A DNA stretch of 64,000 nt from Orientallactaga sibirica (taxonomy: Eukaryota > Chordata > Mammalia > Rodentia > Dipodidae), in NCBI GenBank assembly GCA_036365145.1, contig JAEOAD010000040.1:14790001-14854000 (forward strand). Direction: 5' to 3'. Shown piece by piece: positions 46,240 through 59,600 of the stretch. Position numbers and translations under genes: made by a program. The notes beneath the pieces are model-generated. The model was given only the letters and a program-made list of their open reading frames with translations, searched no databases and was not told the DNA's origin. The stretch's first letter is position 1; each line of letters begins with the position of its first letter.

Positions 46240-47352
46240 GGTAGGGTCTCGCTCTAGTCAAGGCTGACCTGGAATTCACTCTGTAGTCTCAGGGTGGCCT
46301 TGAACTCACAGTGATCCTCCTACCTCTGCTTCCCCAGCACTGGGATTAAAGGCTTGTGACGCCACACCTGTCTTCCTTTGTACTTTTAAACAAGACCCAG
46401 AGCTGAATCAGAATGATCAGATGATTAAAGGAAAATATTTTTTTTTAATGTATCATTTAAAAAAAATTGTTTATTTGTAAGCAGAGATAGAATGAGCGTG
46501 CTAGGGCCGTCAGCCACTGCAAACAAATATATGTGCCACTTTGTGCATCTGGCTTTACGTGGGTATTGGGAATCAAACCCAAGTTGTCAGTCAGGCTTTG
46601 CAGGCAAGTGCCTTAACTGCTGAGCCAAGATTATGTGCCAGAATAAAACCTGAGGAACTAGAAAGGTGCTTCTATAGTTCTGCTAGAATATGTTACTAAA
46701 GGGCTGTGCCTGGAAGTGAGGTTGGAGAATTCAGTGGGGCACAGAGAAGATTGTAAAAGGGCGAGAGTGAAGTTAAGAGACAAGAGTAGGATGGCTGGAG
46801 TGGCGGTATTTAGATAAAGCAGATACTACAGTTCTAGGCATAAACCATCCACATTTCACGACTTTCCTATAAGGTGTGGCAAAACACGGCCATGATGATT
46901 GTTGACATCTGACTACCTAGTTGTGCATATGTGGTTCATTTAGTTGACTTTATCTTACTGTATTTTTTTGTTTATTTACTTATAGATAATTAATTTGAGA
47001 GTGACAGACAGAGAGAAAGAGGCAGATAGATAGAAAATGGACTCGCCAGGGCCTTCAGCCACTGCAAACGAACTCCAGATGCATGTGCCACCTTGTGCGT
47101 CTATCTGGCTTACGTGGGTCCTGGGGAATCGAGCCTTGAACCGGGGTCCTTAGGCTTCACAGGCAAGCACTTAACTGCTAAGCCATCTCTCCAGGCCCTT
47201 ATTTTTTTTTTTATTTTAATTTATTTTTGGTTTTTCATTAAGGAAGGTCCTGGAATTCACTATGTAGTCTCAGGGTGGCCTTGAACTCAAGGTGATCCTC
47301 CTACCTCTGCCTCCCAAATGCTGGGATTAAAGGTGTGTGCCACCATGCCCGA
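44702..47352. mobile_element. SINE cluster in CHIC2 intron 1
   Basis: B1 minus 44702-44800 (short), 45070-45225, 45250-45388, 45530-45673; B1 plus 45907-46090; (ATTG)n 46203-46239 then B1 minus to 46370; DIP minus 46455-46625; DIP minus 46970-47200; B1 minus 47205-47352. Confidence 0.85.
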
Positions 47353-47419
47353 TCAATGCTCTATTTTTGATAACTTTTTATCCGTGTATATAAAGCATTT
47401 TGATCGTATTTACCCCATT

Positions 47420-47720
47420 ACTATTCCATTTAAGAAAATGTGTCCTGCTTCCCCAGCAGCCATGAACTGCCAATAACTCCTCAGGCAGGGGGTAGGCCTC
47501 ATGAGCTAGCCCTCCACCATCAGGACGGAATGTTGATGGACCCAGTCTTGTGCCTGGTAACCACAGCTGCTGTGAGTTCATGAGCGCAGCAGCCATGGCA
47601 TGTCTGAAAGGAGTCTTCCAGAGTACACAGCCCCATTCTCTGGCTCCTGCCCCCTTGTCCACAGTATTCCCTGAGCTCTGGAGGAGAGCATGTAGAAGTC
47701 ACATTTAGAGCTGAGCATTG
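47420..47720 (-). mobile_element. Degraded L1 3'-end fragment
   Basis: CATTCTCTGGCTCCTGCCCC...TATTCCCTGAGCTCTGGAGG parallels CCTTTGGCTCTTAAATTC...TGGACCCTGAGCCTTGGAAG in the element at 33014-34235. Identity is low. Confidence 0.45.
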
Positions 47721-48049
47721 TTACTTATTCAACACTTTGAATTCTGAGTCTCCTCAGTAATCACCAAAGCTGTGAGCAGCCCTGAGCTGTGGATATAAGC
47801 AGATATTTCCAAGGCACCCTCTCTGACTTCTTCCCTGCTCCCCTTCCACTTGCTTACCCCACTGTAGCCACACTTGCTTCCTTTCTAGTTCTGATTTATT
47901 CCAGACCTATTTCTGGCTAGGCCCTTTGTACTGGCTGGTTCCTTGTTGCAGAGGCTGGGTCTTAAGCATATCTCCTTATTTCAACAGAGCTCATCCATCC
48001 TTTTCTTTCAGCACATGGGATGAGTACATGTTAGAAAAATAGACTTCTG

Positions 48050-51000
48050 AGAATGGTCTTCCTATGTAGCCCAGGCTGGCCGTGAACCTTAAGATCCTCC
48101 CACCTCAGCCTTGCAAGTGCTTAGCTTTGCAGGCATAGGCCACTGTGCCTTGCTCTAGGCGGGTAAATTTGTTTTGGGTGTGTGTGTAGTAAATGCACAT
48201 GCGTGAGTGCTTTGTACATTGTGTGAAGGCTAGAGGACAAAACTGGATGTCCTTTTCCCCCTCATCTGCCTGTTTCCTTGAGGGAGTCTCATACAAGGGG
48301 GGAGTCACCCACTTAACTGAGCTGCCATTTTTCCTCTCACCCCTTTTGCTTTCTATTAATTCTCTTAATACATGTGTAAATATACTTTGAAATAATCTTT
48401 TTAAAATTTATTCCTAGGTGGATTTGGTGATGCCTGACTAATTCCTCAATTTGGAAAGCTGAGGCAGGAGGACTTCAAATTTGAAGAGGGCTTGAACTAC
48501 TTAGTGAATTCCAGGTCAGCCTAGGCCTAGGCTGGCCTAGAATTCACTATGGAGTCTCAGGGTGGCCTTGAACACACGGTGATCCTCCTACCTCTGCCTC
48601 CTGAGTGCTGAGATTAAAGGTGTGTGCCACTACGCCCGGCTTGGCTTTGGCTGTTTTTGAAGCAGGGTCTCACTCTAGCCCAGGCTGGCCTCAGACTCAC
48701 TGCAGTCGTCCTACCTAAGCCTCGGGTGCTGGATTAAACATGCATACCTTTGTTTTGTACATGTGTGTCGGGGGCGGGGGGCATGAGATGGGTATGCCAG
48801 GGTCTCTTGCCACTGCAAATGAACTGAAGACACATGCATTACTTCTGCATCTAGCTTTATGTAGATGTTTGGGAATTTAACTTGGGGGGAAGGGTCAAGC
48901 TTTGTAAGCAAGTGCCTTTAACTGCCAAGCTGTTTTCCCAGACTTATTTTCTTATAGAAATGTTTGCATAGGCTTAAATATTAACAGAAATTATTTGAAA
49001 ATTTGTGGAAAATGAATGTATAAAATGAATTGCCATTCATGATCTCATTACTAGGACTAACTACTACTAAAAGTTTTAGTTTTGTTGCATGTAAATGTTT
49101 ATAGTTAAACATTGGCATTTTGGGGCTGGAGGGGTGGCTTAGCAGTTAAGGCGTTTGCCTTAACTAAAAGCTAAAGGACCCAGGTTCGATTCCCCAGGAG
49201 CCACATCAGATGCATAAGGGGGTGCATGTATCTGGAGTTCATTTGCAGTGGCTGGAGGCCCTGGTGTGCCCATTCTCTCTCCCTCTTTCTCTCTGTCAAA
49301 TAAATAAATTGGCATTTTGTTTTAAGCATTGTTTTGAAGTTGTAAAATATTTTATTTATTTGAGAGAGAGAAAGAGAATGAGTACACTAAGGCTTCCAGC
49401 CATTGCAAATGAACTCCAGATGCATGCGCCACTTCGTGCACCTGGGTACTGGGGAATTGAACCTGGGTACTTAGGCTTCACAGGCAAGTGCCTTAACTGC
49501 TAAGCCATCCCTCTATCCCTTTTCAACATTTTTTTTCACAGAACATTTAAAAAATATTTATTTATTTGAAAGGGAGGGAGGGAGGGAGGGTGGAGAGAGA
49601 GAAAGAGAGAATGGGCACACCCGGGCCTTTAGCCACTGCAAGCAAACTCCAGACAAATGTGCACCTGTCTTATGTGGGTACTGGGGAATCACACCTGGGT
49701 CCTTAGGCTTCACAGGCAGTGCCTTAACCACTAAGCCATCTAGGTGCATAGAGTATAAGACAAAATAAGTTTGAACCACTCTCCTCTCTCTCTCTGCTTT
49801 ACATATAAATAAATAAAAACTTTAAAAAAAGCTGTAAATTACTAGGCTCTATTAGATTTAAATGAATAGAACCATCCAACTGGGTGAGAGCTGTGGAATT
49901 TTATTATAAGAATATTGGGGGCCTGAGGAGCTGGAAAGGGATTTTTTTGAGTATGTTGCTGTTCTGGTGACCTAGTGACTCTGTCATTTTCCTGAGCACT
50001 GCATGTGCTCTGCTCCCCAGTGTAGGGCTGTCATGGGGGTCACCTGCCTTGTTCCAGCTTCTCTAGTGTGAGCTGGCAGGCAGTTTTCCTCTAGTTTCTG
50101 CTTACTACCAGCCTCTGTTTATTTTTGACTTACAGGTAGTCACAGTTTTACTGTATCTTTTTTTTTTTTTTTTTTTTTGTTTTTTTGAGGTAGGGTCTCA
50201 CTCTGGCTCAGGCTGACCTGGAATTAACTATGTGGTCTCAGGGTGGCCTTGAACTCACAGTGATCCTCCTACCTCTGCCTCCCGAGTGCTGGGATTAAAG
50301 GAGTGCACCACCAAGTCTGGATTTTTTTTTAAAGGTTTTTATTTTATTTATTTATTTATTTATTTGCTTGCTTGCTTGCTTGCTTACTTATTTACTTACT
50401 AGAGACAGAGGGAGAGAGAGAGTGCATGAATGGGCACGCCAGGGCCTCTAGCCACTGCATATGAACTCCAGATGCATGTGCCATCATGTGCATCTGGCTT
50501 ACGTGGGACCTGGAGAATTGAACTTGGGTCCTTAGGCTTTGCAGGCATGCGCCTTAACCTCTAAGCCATCTCTCCAGCCCTTTTACGGTTTTTTCAAGAT
50601 AGAGTCTCACTGTAGTCCAGGCTGATCTGAATTTACTCTGTAGTCCCAGGCTGGCCTCAAACTCAAAGTGATCCTCCTAACTATGCCTCCCAACTGCTGG
50701 GATTAAAGGCATGTACCACCCCGCCCAGCTAAAGCATGTCTTACTTAATTCAACATAACAGTGCAGTTATGAATTCTAAAAGATATTACTCTGAGCAGCT
50801 AGGAAGAGTATAGAAGAGTTTAAAACTGAAATTCAGGGCTGGAGAGATGGCTTAGTGGTTAAGACGTTTACCTTCAAAGACAAAGGACCTCAGTTCAATT
50901 CCCCAGGACCCACATAAGCCAGATGCACATGGTGGTGCACGCATCTGGAGTTGGTTTGCAGTGGCTGGAGGCCCTGGTGTGCACATTCTCATTCTCCCTC

Positions 51001-51060
51001 TCTCTCTTTCTCTCTCTGCCCTCCCTCCCTCAAATAAATTTTAAAAAAAATAAATATTTT
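48050..51060. mobile_element. SINE cluster in CHIC2 intron 1
   Basis: B1 minus 48050-48155; B1 plus 48400-48520 abutting B1 minus 48520-48640 and 48650-48735; DIP minus 48770-48945; DIP plus 49123-49310; DIP minus 49340-49520 and 49550-49742; B1 minus 50160-50320; DIP minus 50340-50580; B1 minus 50585-50730; DIP plus 50837-51060. Confidence 0.8.
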
Positions 51061-53224
51061 AAAAAAACTGAATTCAAAAGTCTGGTACTTTTTGGACTTG
51101 AATTATGGAAAAGCTCAAAATATGTTGAACATTTAATTGGTGAATCCCTATTTGCTTACACAGACTACTTGTTTAGTTTTAAAATATATTCACTTACTTG
51201 TGTTTGTGTGTGTGTGTGTGTAGATGTGTGCAGATGTGAGCCATGGTCTAGGTGGCTAGGTCAGTAGACAACTCTGAGGTTAGCCTTCACCTTCTGCCTC
51301 ATTTGAGACAGAGTCTCTTGTTCACTGTTTGCCGGGCTAGCTGCTATGAAACTTGGAAATTATTTTGTTTAAACCATCCTTCTCACCACTGGGATTCTGT
51401 AAACTTGTCACAACTTACAGCTTTAATGTGGAGCCTGGATATCTGAAATCAGATTGTCAGAGGTGTGCAGTAAGTGCTTTATCCACTGAGCCATCTCTTC
51501 AGCCCCTTGTTTATAATACATCTTTTTTTTTTTTAACTGCCAAACTTACTTTTAGAATGATGGGGTGCAACTTACAGTTCTACTGAGAATAACCAGTATT
51601 TTTCACTGTAAGACATTTTGCCAATATAAAATACTTATAAAATTTCATTAGTTTCTTGTCTTTGTAAGTAACTGCATTAAGATGCTAATCACCTTGAATC
51701 ATGTATATGTTTAAATTATCAGGTGTTACTTTGGAGTAATAGTATTCTAGATTATTAGAATTTAAAGGGAAGGCTGGACAGATGGCTCAGCAGCTAAGGC
51801 ACTTTCCTAGAATTTAAAGAGTTCAGATTTCTACCCTGTTATGAATCCTTGCACTTCATTCATGCCCATCAAATGATCATTCTATGGGATGGAGTTCTGC
51901 CTTTCCAATACCATCTCTGGCCAGTTACACATTGTCTTAGAATAAAGTATGTTATTTTATAAAAATATTTTTATTTATTTGGTTGAGATGGGGGTTGGGC
52001 AGAATGAACACACCAGGACCTCTTGGCAATGCTGCAAATGAACTCCAAATGTATGTACCACTTTGTGCATCTGGTTTTGCGTTGGTACTGGGGAGTTGAA
52101 TCTGGGCCAGCAGGCTTTTTGCAAGCAAGCACTGTTAACCGCTGAGCTATGTCTGTAGCCCCAAGTATGTTACTGATTTTTGCCGTGTTTAAGAGGTAAT
52201 TTACAATGTCATTTTAAACCTAAACAAGCAACCAAGCCAGAACTAAGGTCAAAACTAAGTAATTTATGTCAAATACAAGCCCATTAGAAATGATATTTTA
52301 CAATTAATTATCAAACATGTGGTTTTGTAATCCATTTATAAAGGAAAATGGTCTTGTAATAAAACCACTTGATAGTGTTGCTTTGTTTAGCCTAGATTTT
52401 AAAAAAGAAAAGCTCTGCCAAAGGTGAAAGACATAACAAGGAAGTGTTTGCCCTGGCTTATGCCAAGTAAGACGTCCTGATGCTCAGGCTGTTGGGAGGA
52501 GAAAGCATACTGTGTGAAAGACTTACAGGAAAGAGTAGTTTTCAGCTGCTCTAGCTAGAGGAGTTTCCTAAGGTAAAGCAATATGAATGAAAAGCCTGGG
52601 TTGTAGTTGTATAAATAATGAGTTGGAGCTGAGGTAATAAATGAATGCGAACAACTCCTTCAAGACATCGATATAGGAAGGAAAAGAGATGAATGCCTTT
52701 CTACATTGAGTGAAAACAGTACATATAGAACATCCAGGTCGTAGATTTGTGTTTTTAGGCTTTGTGTAAGAAAAGAGGGAGAACTAGTCTAATTGTGAGT
52801 ACATGAAGAAATCCCCCAGCATGCTTTCTCATGTTCATATATATATACCTTACTGGCCACATACAGGCTTTTTAGCCTGAGAATTCTTAGGCTTTTGGTC
52901 AGAGAATCAGAACTACACTAAGATTAATATCTAGATAATCATAGAACATCCAAGGAGACCTCAAGGTCATGCAAAGGTCAAATATAACCCTTTTATGCTT
53001 GGATGAACTGAATCACAGTTGTTCCTTTTGTAAGTCATTTCCTTTGGATAAGTTTTTTGATGATCATTTGTTCAGGGAATACATTTATAACCATGACTAC
53101 ATGGCTTGTTGAGTTTTGCCAAGAGAATGTGTCCTTTGTTCAACTCTGCCAAATTTTTGGTAAAATTGTGTTGTTCTGGCTGAAGTCTTTATTTCACAAT
53201 ATTTACTGATGAGTATTAAACAAC
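51061..53224. other. SINE-poor part of CHIC2 intron 1
   Basis: Only a (TG)n at 51206-51223 and an old DIP minus at 51960-52162 interrupt about 2.1 kb of single-copy A/T-rich DNA. No exon recognised on either strand. Confidence 0.5.
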
Positions 53225-53600
53225 AATTTTTTTTTTTTTTTTTTTTTTTTTTTGGTTTTTCAAGGTAGAGTCTCGCTCTATCCCAGGCTGACCTGGAATT
53301 CACTATGTAGTCTCAGGGTGGCCTCAAACTTACGGAGCTCCTCTTACCTCCGCCTCCCAAGTGCTGGGATTAAAGGCCTGCGCCACCATGATGCCTGGCT
53401 AAAATAACATTTTTAAAGATTAAAAACAAAAAAGAGAAGCCAGGCGTGGTGGCGCAGGTCTTTAATCCCAGCACTTGGGAGGCGGAGGTAAGAGGATTGC
53501 TGAGTTCAAGGCCACCCTGAGACTACATAGTGAATTCCAGGTCAGCCTGGGTTAGAGTGAGACCCTACCTTGAAAAAAACAAAAAACCAAAAAAAAAAAG
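53225..53600. mobile_element. B1 pair in inverted orientation
   Basis: B1 minus 53225-53400 and B1 plus 53435-53600. (TG)n at 53739-53771 follows. Confidence 0.9.
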
Positions 53601-53734
53601 AAGCACAGTAGTTTGCAGATGGAGCTGGAGATGTAATCAGGAACAAATGGTTAGCTTTGGGTAAAGATACTGAAGACATAGTTAAATACAAAAATGAAAG
53701 GAACAAATGGTAAATACAGATTTCTTTTTAAAAA

Positions 53735-53773
<39 letters not shown>

Positions 53774-54157
53774 AATTTGCTGGCTTGGTGTCCAGTCTGT
53801 AATCCCACTGGGTAGGTAGAGACAGAGGCTCACTGGCCGTCTAGCTAAATCTATGAGCCCTAGGTTCAGCAAGAGATGCTGCCTTAATAAATAAGGTAGA
53901 GAGCAATAGGAGACACCTGAAATTGACCTCGACCTCCCATACACATACACTTGCATGCACCTGTATGTACATGTGCACCCACACACGTGGATACACACAC
54001 ATGCAAAAAAGAAAAGGGGAAAAAAAGGGATATTTTGTTTCAAAGAGTTTCAACAGGAAGATCTATCAAAAATGGGAAAGTGAGTTGGATGACAACAACA
54101 CAGGGTAACAGGTTAAGGTGGTTTACACTCTTATCTTTGGCTATCTGTGCTATTAAA

Positions 54158-54353
54158 ACAGTGAGCTTTGAAGCCGGGCATGGTGGCACATGCCTTTAAT
54201 CACAGCACTCGGGAGGCAGAGGTAGGAGGATCACCATGAGTTCGAGGCCACCCTGAGACTCCATAGTCAGCTTGGGCTAGAGTGAGACCCTACCTCGGAA
54301 AACAAAAAAAAAAAAAAAAAAAAAAAAATACACACACACAGTGAGCTTTGAAG
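54158..54353 (+). mobile_element. B1 with 16-bp target-site duplication
   Basis: ACAGTGAGCTTTGAAG lies at 54158-54173 and 54338-54353 around a plus-strand B1 with a long A tail ending in CACACA. Confidence 0.95.
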
Positions 54354-54354
54354 C

Positions 54355-55024
54355 TTTTTAAAGTATGGAGGTAGCTACAATTAAAATGTTAATTTTGCTT
54401 ATGCATTAATAATTATTTAACAGTATGTCTCATATCAGCTTAATTCAACTACTAAAATAATTGTTTTTTATACTTCATAAATAGTTTATGATGATGACTT
54501 TATGTCTTTGAGTTTCATTCTGTCTTAGACTTCTTCAGTATAAGAATCTATATTCTGCCGGGCTTGGTGGTGCACGCCTTCAATCCCAGCACTCGGGAGG
54601 CAGAGGTAGGAGGATCGCTGAGTTCGAGGCCACCCTGAGAGTACATAGTTAATTCCAGGTCAGCCTGGACTAGTGTGAAACCCTACCTTTTTTTAAAGTA
54701 TGGAGGTAGCTACAATTAAAATGTTAATTTTGCTTATGCATTAATAATTATTTAACAGTATGTCTCATATCAGCTTAATTCAACTACTAAAATAATTGTT
54801 TTTTATACTTCATAAATAGTTTATGATGATGACTTTATGTCTTTGAGTTTCATTCTGTCTTAGACTTCTTCAGTATAAGAATCTATATTCTGCCGGGCTT
54901 GGTGGTGCACGCCTTCAATCCCAGCACTCGGGAGGCAGAGGTAGGAGGATCGCTGAGTTCGAGGCCACCCTGAGAGTACATAGTTAATTCCAGGTCAGCC
55001 TGGACTAGTGTGAAACCCTACCTT
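54355..55024. repeat. Perfect 335-bp tandem duplication
   Basis: Copy 1 is 54355-54689 and copy 2 is 54690-55024. I compared them base by base and found no difference. Each unit holds about 200 bp of intronic sequence plus a plus-strand B1 (54557-54689 and 54892 onward). The B1 in copy 1 is cut just before its A tail, where a run of T joins the copies; copy 2 keeps the tail. It lies 570 bp before CHIC2 exon 2. Confidence 0.95.
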
Positions 55025-55204
55025 GAAAAACCAAAAATAAAAAAAGAATCTATATTGAATCTATATTCTGAGCTGGGCATGGTGGCCCACGCTTTTATCC
55101 CAGTACTCGGGAGGCACAGGTAGGAGGATTGCCAAGTTCAAGGCCACCCTGAGAATACATAGTGAATTCCAGGTCGTCTTGGACTAGAGTGAGACCCTAC
55201 CTCG

Positions 55205-55236
<32 letters not shown>

Positions 55237-55535
55237 ATATTCTGTGGCTGGGTGTAGTGGTTCATGTCTTTAATCCCAGGGGGGAAAAAAAAAGAATCTG
55301 TATATCTATATTCTGTTTGTGTCACCCTTTTCATTTTATGTTTTGTTGGTTTTCATTTTTTGGTGTTTTTCTTTTTTTCTTCTTTTTTTTTTTTTTTTCC
55401 AAGGTAGGGTCTCGCTCTAGCCCAGGCTGACCTGGAATTCACTATATAGTCTCAGGGTGGCCTCAAACTCATAGCAATCCTACTGCCTCTGCCTCCTGAG
55501 TGCTGGGATTAAAGGTGTGAGCAATCACACCCAGC
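55025..55535. mobile_element. B1 cluster before CHIC2 exon 2
   Basis: B1 plus 55068-55230, B1 scrap 55245-55285, B1 minus 55390-55535. The last ends only 63 bp before the exon 2 acceptor. Confidence 0.85.
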
Positions 55536-55597
55536 AGATGATTAATTTGTTTTTTGCAAAATGATATCTAACATATTTTTCTTATGTTTTAAAATAG

Positions 55598-55652
55598 ATT
55601 TGGACTAAGCAACAAGTTTGAATCAGAATTCCCTTCCTCATTAACTGGAAAA
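55598..55652 (+). CDS. CHIC2: CHIC2 exon 2
   Basis: A 55-bp exon coding for the last base of codon 40 through Lys58: FGLSNKFESEFPSSLTGK, the conserved CHIC segment linking the acidic N-terminus to the Cys-rich domain. The acceptor is AAAATAG before 55598 and the donor is GTGAGT at 55653. It ends in phase 0. The match to the human protein as I know it is complete over this exon. Confidence 0.95.
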
Positions 55653-55783
55653 GTGAGTGTCTCAATTCTTAATCTACTATTTATATGTTTCAAAGTTTTT
55701 CCTAGAAATTAAAAGTTGCTTATGAAACATGCATATTAACATTTAATGTCACAAAGTTGTTATTTCTTGCACTTTTTCTTTAG
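55653..55783 (+). other. CHIC2: CHIC2 intron 2
   Basis: A short 131-bp intron with GTGAGT and pyrimidine-rich CTTTAG ends and no repeats. Confidence 0.9.
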
Positions 55784-55984
<201 letters not shown>

Positions 55985-56317
55985 TAACTCCTTATTTTCT
56001 TTAGTTCTAAGTGTTTCTGTTGAATGAACTGTGCTATTCTGAGTATTGTACACAAATGATCTGGTCTGGTAAAGAACTGATTAAATTATTGTATATTCAT
56101 GTGCTATTGAATAATGTACTCAGAAGCAAAGAATAGTACAGCATTGTCTGTGTGTACATTGACGATGATACTGTGCAGTGTTCAGGGGTGCTGGGTTAGC
56201 TCTACTGTTTGCCTTTGTGACCATAGGCACATTTCCTAACCTCTTTAAAACTGTACTGGATTCAGTTGTAAAATGTTAATATTCACCCATGACTTGAATA
56301 GACTTGCCTTTTTCCTC

Positions 56318-56392
56318 CCTCTCTCCCTCCCTCCCTCCCTCCCTCCCTCCCTCCCTCCCTCCCTCCCTCCCTCCCTCCCCCTCCCTCTCTCT
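56318..56392 (+). repeat. (CCCT)n microsatellite
   Basis: CTCC units directly before a minus-strand B1, about 380 bp after CHIC2 exon 3. Confidence 0.95.
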
Positions 56393-59300
56393 GGTAGGGT
56401 CTTGCTTTAGCCCAGGCTGACCTGGAATTCACTATGTTGTCTCAGGGTGGCCTTGAACTCATGGCAATCCTCCTACCTTTGCCTTCCGAGTGCTGGGATT
56501 AAAGGCGTGCACCACCACTCTCAGCTATAATTTACTTTATTTATTTATTTATTTATTTGAGGGGTAGGGGAGGAAGGAAGAGGCAGATAAAGAGAAAGAG
56601 AATGGGCACGCCAGGGCTTCTAGCTACTGCAAACAAACTCCAGACACATGTGCCCCCTTGTGCATCTGTCTTACATGGGTCCTGGGGAATCAAACCAGGG
56701 TCCTTAGGCTTCTCAGGCAAACACCTTAACTACTAAGCCATTTCCCCAGCCCTAGATTTACTTTTTATAAGACATTTACTTAACAGACAGAGAGATGGAG
56801 TGGGATGTTAATGGGTGCATCAGGGCTTCCAGCCTCTGCAGTGAACTCCAGGTGCATGGTCTACTCTGTGCATCTGGCTTTATGTGGATGCTGGGGAATC
56901 GAACCCAGGCCAGCAGCCTTTGCAAGCAAGTACCTTTATCTGTTAAGCCATGTTTCTAGCCCTGGAATAGAATTATTGTAAGGAAGTAAAAGAGAAACTA
57001 GTTGGAAAGAAGGGATTCAGTGGAAGAAGGGCAAAAGAAGGTAATGAGAGAGGAGTATGATCGAAATATGTTATATACACATGTGAATATTGCCAGTAAA
57101 AAGTTATTAGGGCCAGGCGTGGTGCCACACACCTTTAATTCCAGCACTTGGGAGGCAGAGGTAGGAGGAGGATGACCATGAGTTTGAGGCTACCCTGAGA
57201 CACATAGTGAATTCCAGGTGAGACCCTACCTCGGAAAACAAAACAAAAATGTTATTAGGAATTGTAAGAGAAAGCAAAATAACATTCATACATCTCTTTT
57301 CTAAATAGAGTGAAGTTTGTTAGCTTTTGTGTGTGTGTGTATGGGGGGGTAGAGTCTCACTCTAGTCCAAACTCTAGTCCTACTGAGTGCTGGGATTAAA
57401 GGCATGTGCCACCACACCCAGCTTGTTAGCTCTTTTGAAAAATGAATTCCTAGCTGGTCATGGTGGCTAATGTATTTAAATCCCAGCACTCGGGAGGCAG
57501 AGGTAGGAAGATTGCTGTTCGTTAGTTTGAGGCCACCCTAAGATAGTGAATTACAGGTCAGTCTGGGCTAGAATGAGCAAGCACCTTTACCCTTAAGCCA
57601 CCTGTCCAACCCTGATTTTTATTTGTTTTTGTTGTAATTTTTATATATTTATTTATGAGAGAGATAGAGAATGGGCACACCAGGGCCTCTTGCCATTGCA
57701 CATCAACTCCAGATGCATGTACTTTGTGTATCTGGCTTATGTGGGTGCTGGGTAATAAAACCATGGTCTTCAGACTTTACAAGCAAGTACCTCTCATAAA
57801 TAAATGCATCTCTCTAGCCTGTGGTTTTTCTTCTTTTTGTTGGTTGGTTGTGTTACAAAAACCTACATCTTCTATAAGTAGATCTATGGGCCAACACTGT
57901 AAGATCTGTCTCCAGGTTCAAGTTAGTGCCTGTGAGAGAGTTGTGTCCACCAGGTTTTCTCTTTATAGGTCAGTACTCAAAGCACAATTCTTTGTGTACA
58001 GTTCTCAGGGAGAGCTACTAATCACTACCAAAGGCTTGGAGGGTGGGGAGTAACATAGGCAGGAAAGAGTTAGGTGTTCTGGGAAGAGACTATCTTTAAA
58101 CAACAGAGGAAGAAACAAACCAAACTCCACACCTACAGACACAGTACTTCACATCATTATGCTAGAAAACAAAAGTATACCACCTATTTTTCCTTTTTCT
58201 TTGTGATTTCTTCTTCCTTTCCTTCATCTCTCTCCCTGAGTCTCCCTAACAGAAAGAATCCACCTGAGTCTTCTTCCATGGCCTTTCTACCCAAAGTGCT
58301 ATTTACCTAACTAGAGTTTATTTGCTTGTTTTTTTTTTTTAAAGTATTTAAATTTATTTATTTGCAAGCAGAGAGAGACAGAGTATGGGCACTCCAGGGC
58401 CACCAGCCGCCACAAACTCCAGATGCATGTGCCACTTTGTGTATCTGCCTTTATGTGGGTACTGGGGAATTCAACCCCGGTTTGCAGGCAGGCAGTTTAA
58501 CTGCTAAGCAATCTCTCTTGCCCATTTTTTGTTGGTTTTTATTTTTTTAACTTTTTTTTTTTATTTATTTATTTATTTATTTATTTGAGAGAGAGAGAGA
58601 GAGAAAAGGAGCACATCAGGGTCTCCAACCACTGCAAACAAACTCCAGATACATGCACCACCTTGTGCATTTGGCTTACATTGATTCTGGGGAGTTGAAC
58701 CTGGGTCCTTAGGCAAGCACCTGAGTCAACTGAGCCATCTTTCCAGCCCTCTCCAGCTTTGTAAACAACTAATTTTGATGTATTTTATTTATTTATTTAT
58801 TTATTAGAGAGAAAGAGAGAGGGAGAAAATTGGTGCACCAGGGTCTCCAACCTGATGAACTCCAGATACATGCACCCCCTTGTGCATATGGTTTACATGG
58901 GTCCTGGAGAATCGAACCAGGATCCTCTGGCTTTGCAGGCAAAATACCTTAACTGCTGAGCCATTTCTCCAGCCCCTTAAACAACTTCTTTAATTAATGT
59001 GAGACTTAAATTTTTATTGGTGTGTGTGTGCACTCAAACACATGTGTACGTGCCAGGACACTTGCCACTGCAACACTGCAAATGGAATATCACACGCTTA
59101 CTCCACTTTTTAGGTTCAGCTTAATGTGTTTAGCTGGGAAATTGAGCCATTGAGCCCCATCCAGCAGCTTTATAAGAAATGCCCTTAACCTCCAAACCAT
59201 CTCCTAAGCTCCTATATGAGTCTTTTCAGGGCATTAGTTTATCCTTGAACTAAAAAAAAAAAAAAATTATCTATTTACACATGGGGGTGTGTGTATTGGT

Positions 59301-59600
59301 GTGCCAGGGTCCCTTAACATTGCGGATGAATGCCTATTTGGCTTTATGTGAGTACTAAGGAACTGAACCCAGGCCAGCAGGCTTTGCAAGCAAGCGTCTT
59401 TAACTGCTGAAATGTTGAGCCATCTCCCCAGCCTCTCATTATTGAACTTTATGGTTTTCATGAAATTTGTCTTTTTTTTTTTTTTTTTTTTTTTTGAGGT
59501 AGGGTCTCACTCTAACCCAGGCTGATCTGGAATTCACTATGTAGTCTCAGGGTGGCCTCAAACTCATGGTGATTCTCCTACCTCTGCCTCCCAAATTTGT
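56390..59600. mobile_element. SINE cluster in CHIC2 intron 3
   Basis: B1 minus 56390-56525; DIP minus 56530-56752 and 56760-56962; B1 plus 57113-57250; B1 minus scrap 57340-57425; B1 plus 57450-57575; DIP minus 57640-57820; DIP minus 58340-58523, 58560-58750, 58780-58975, 59010-59215 and 59265-59440; B1 minus 59475-59600. 57825-58320 is single copy with no recognised exon. Confidence 0.8.

Larger units (their letters stand above)
36031..55597 (+). other. CHIC2: CHIC2 intron 1
   Basis: A 19.6-kb phase-2 intron with GT and AG ends. It is mostly SINEs, with a C-rich minisatellite near its 5' end, an L1 3'-end fragment, a fold-back SINE pair (41121-41280) and a perfect 335-bp tandem duplication near its 3' end. 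Single-copy stretches are 37230-38240, 51061-51960 and 52163-53220. No further exon was recognised in it. Confidence 0.9.
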
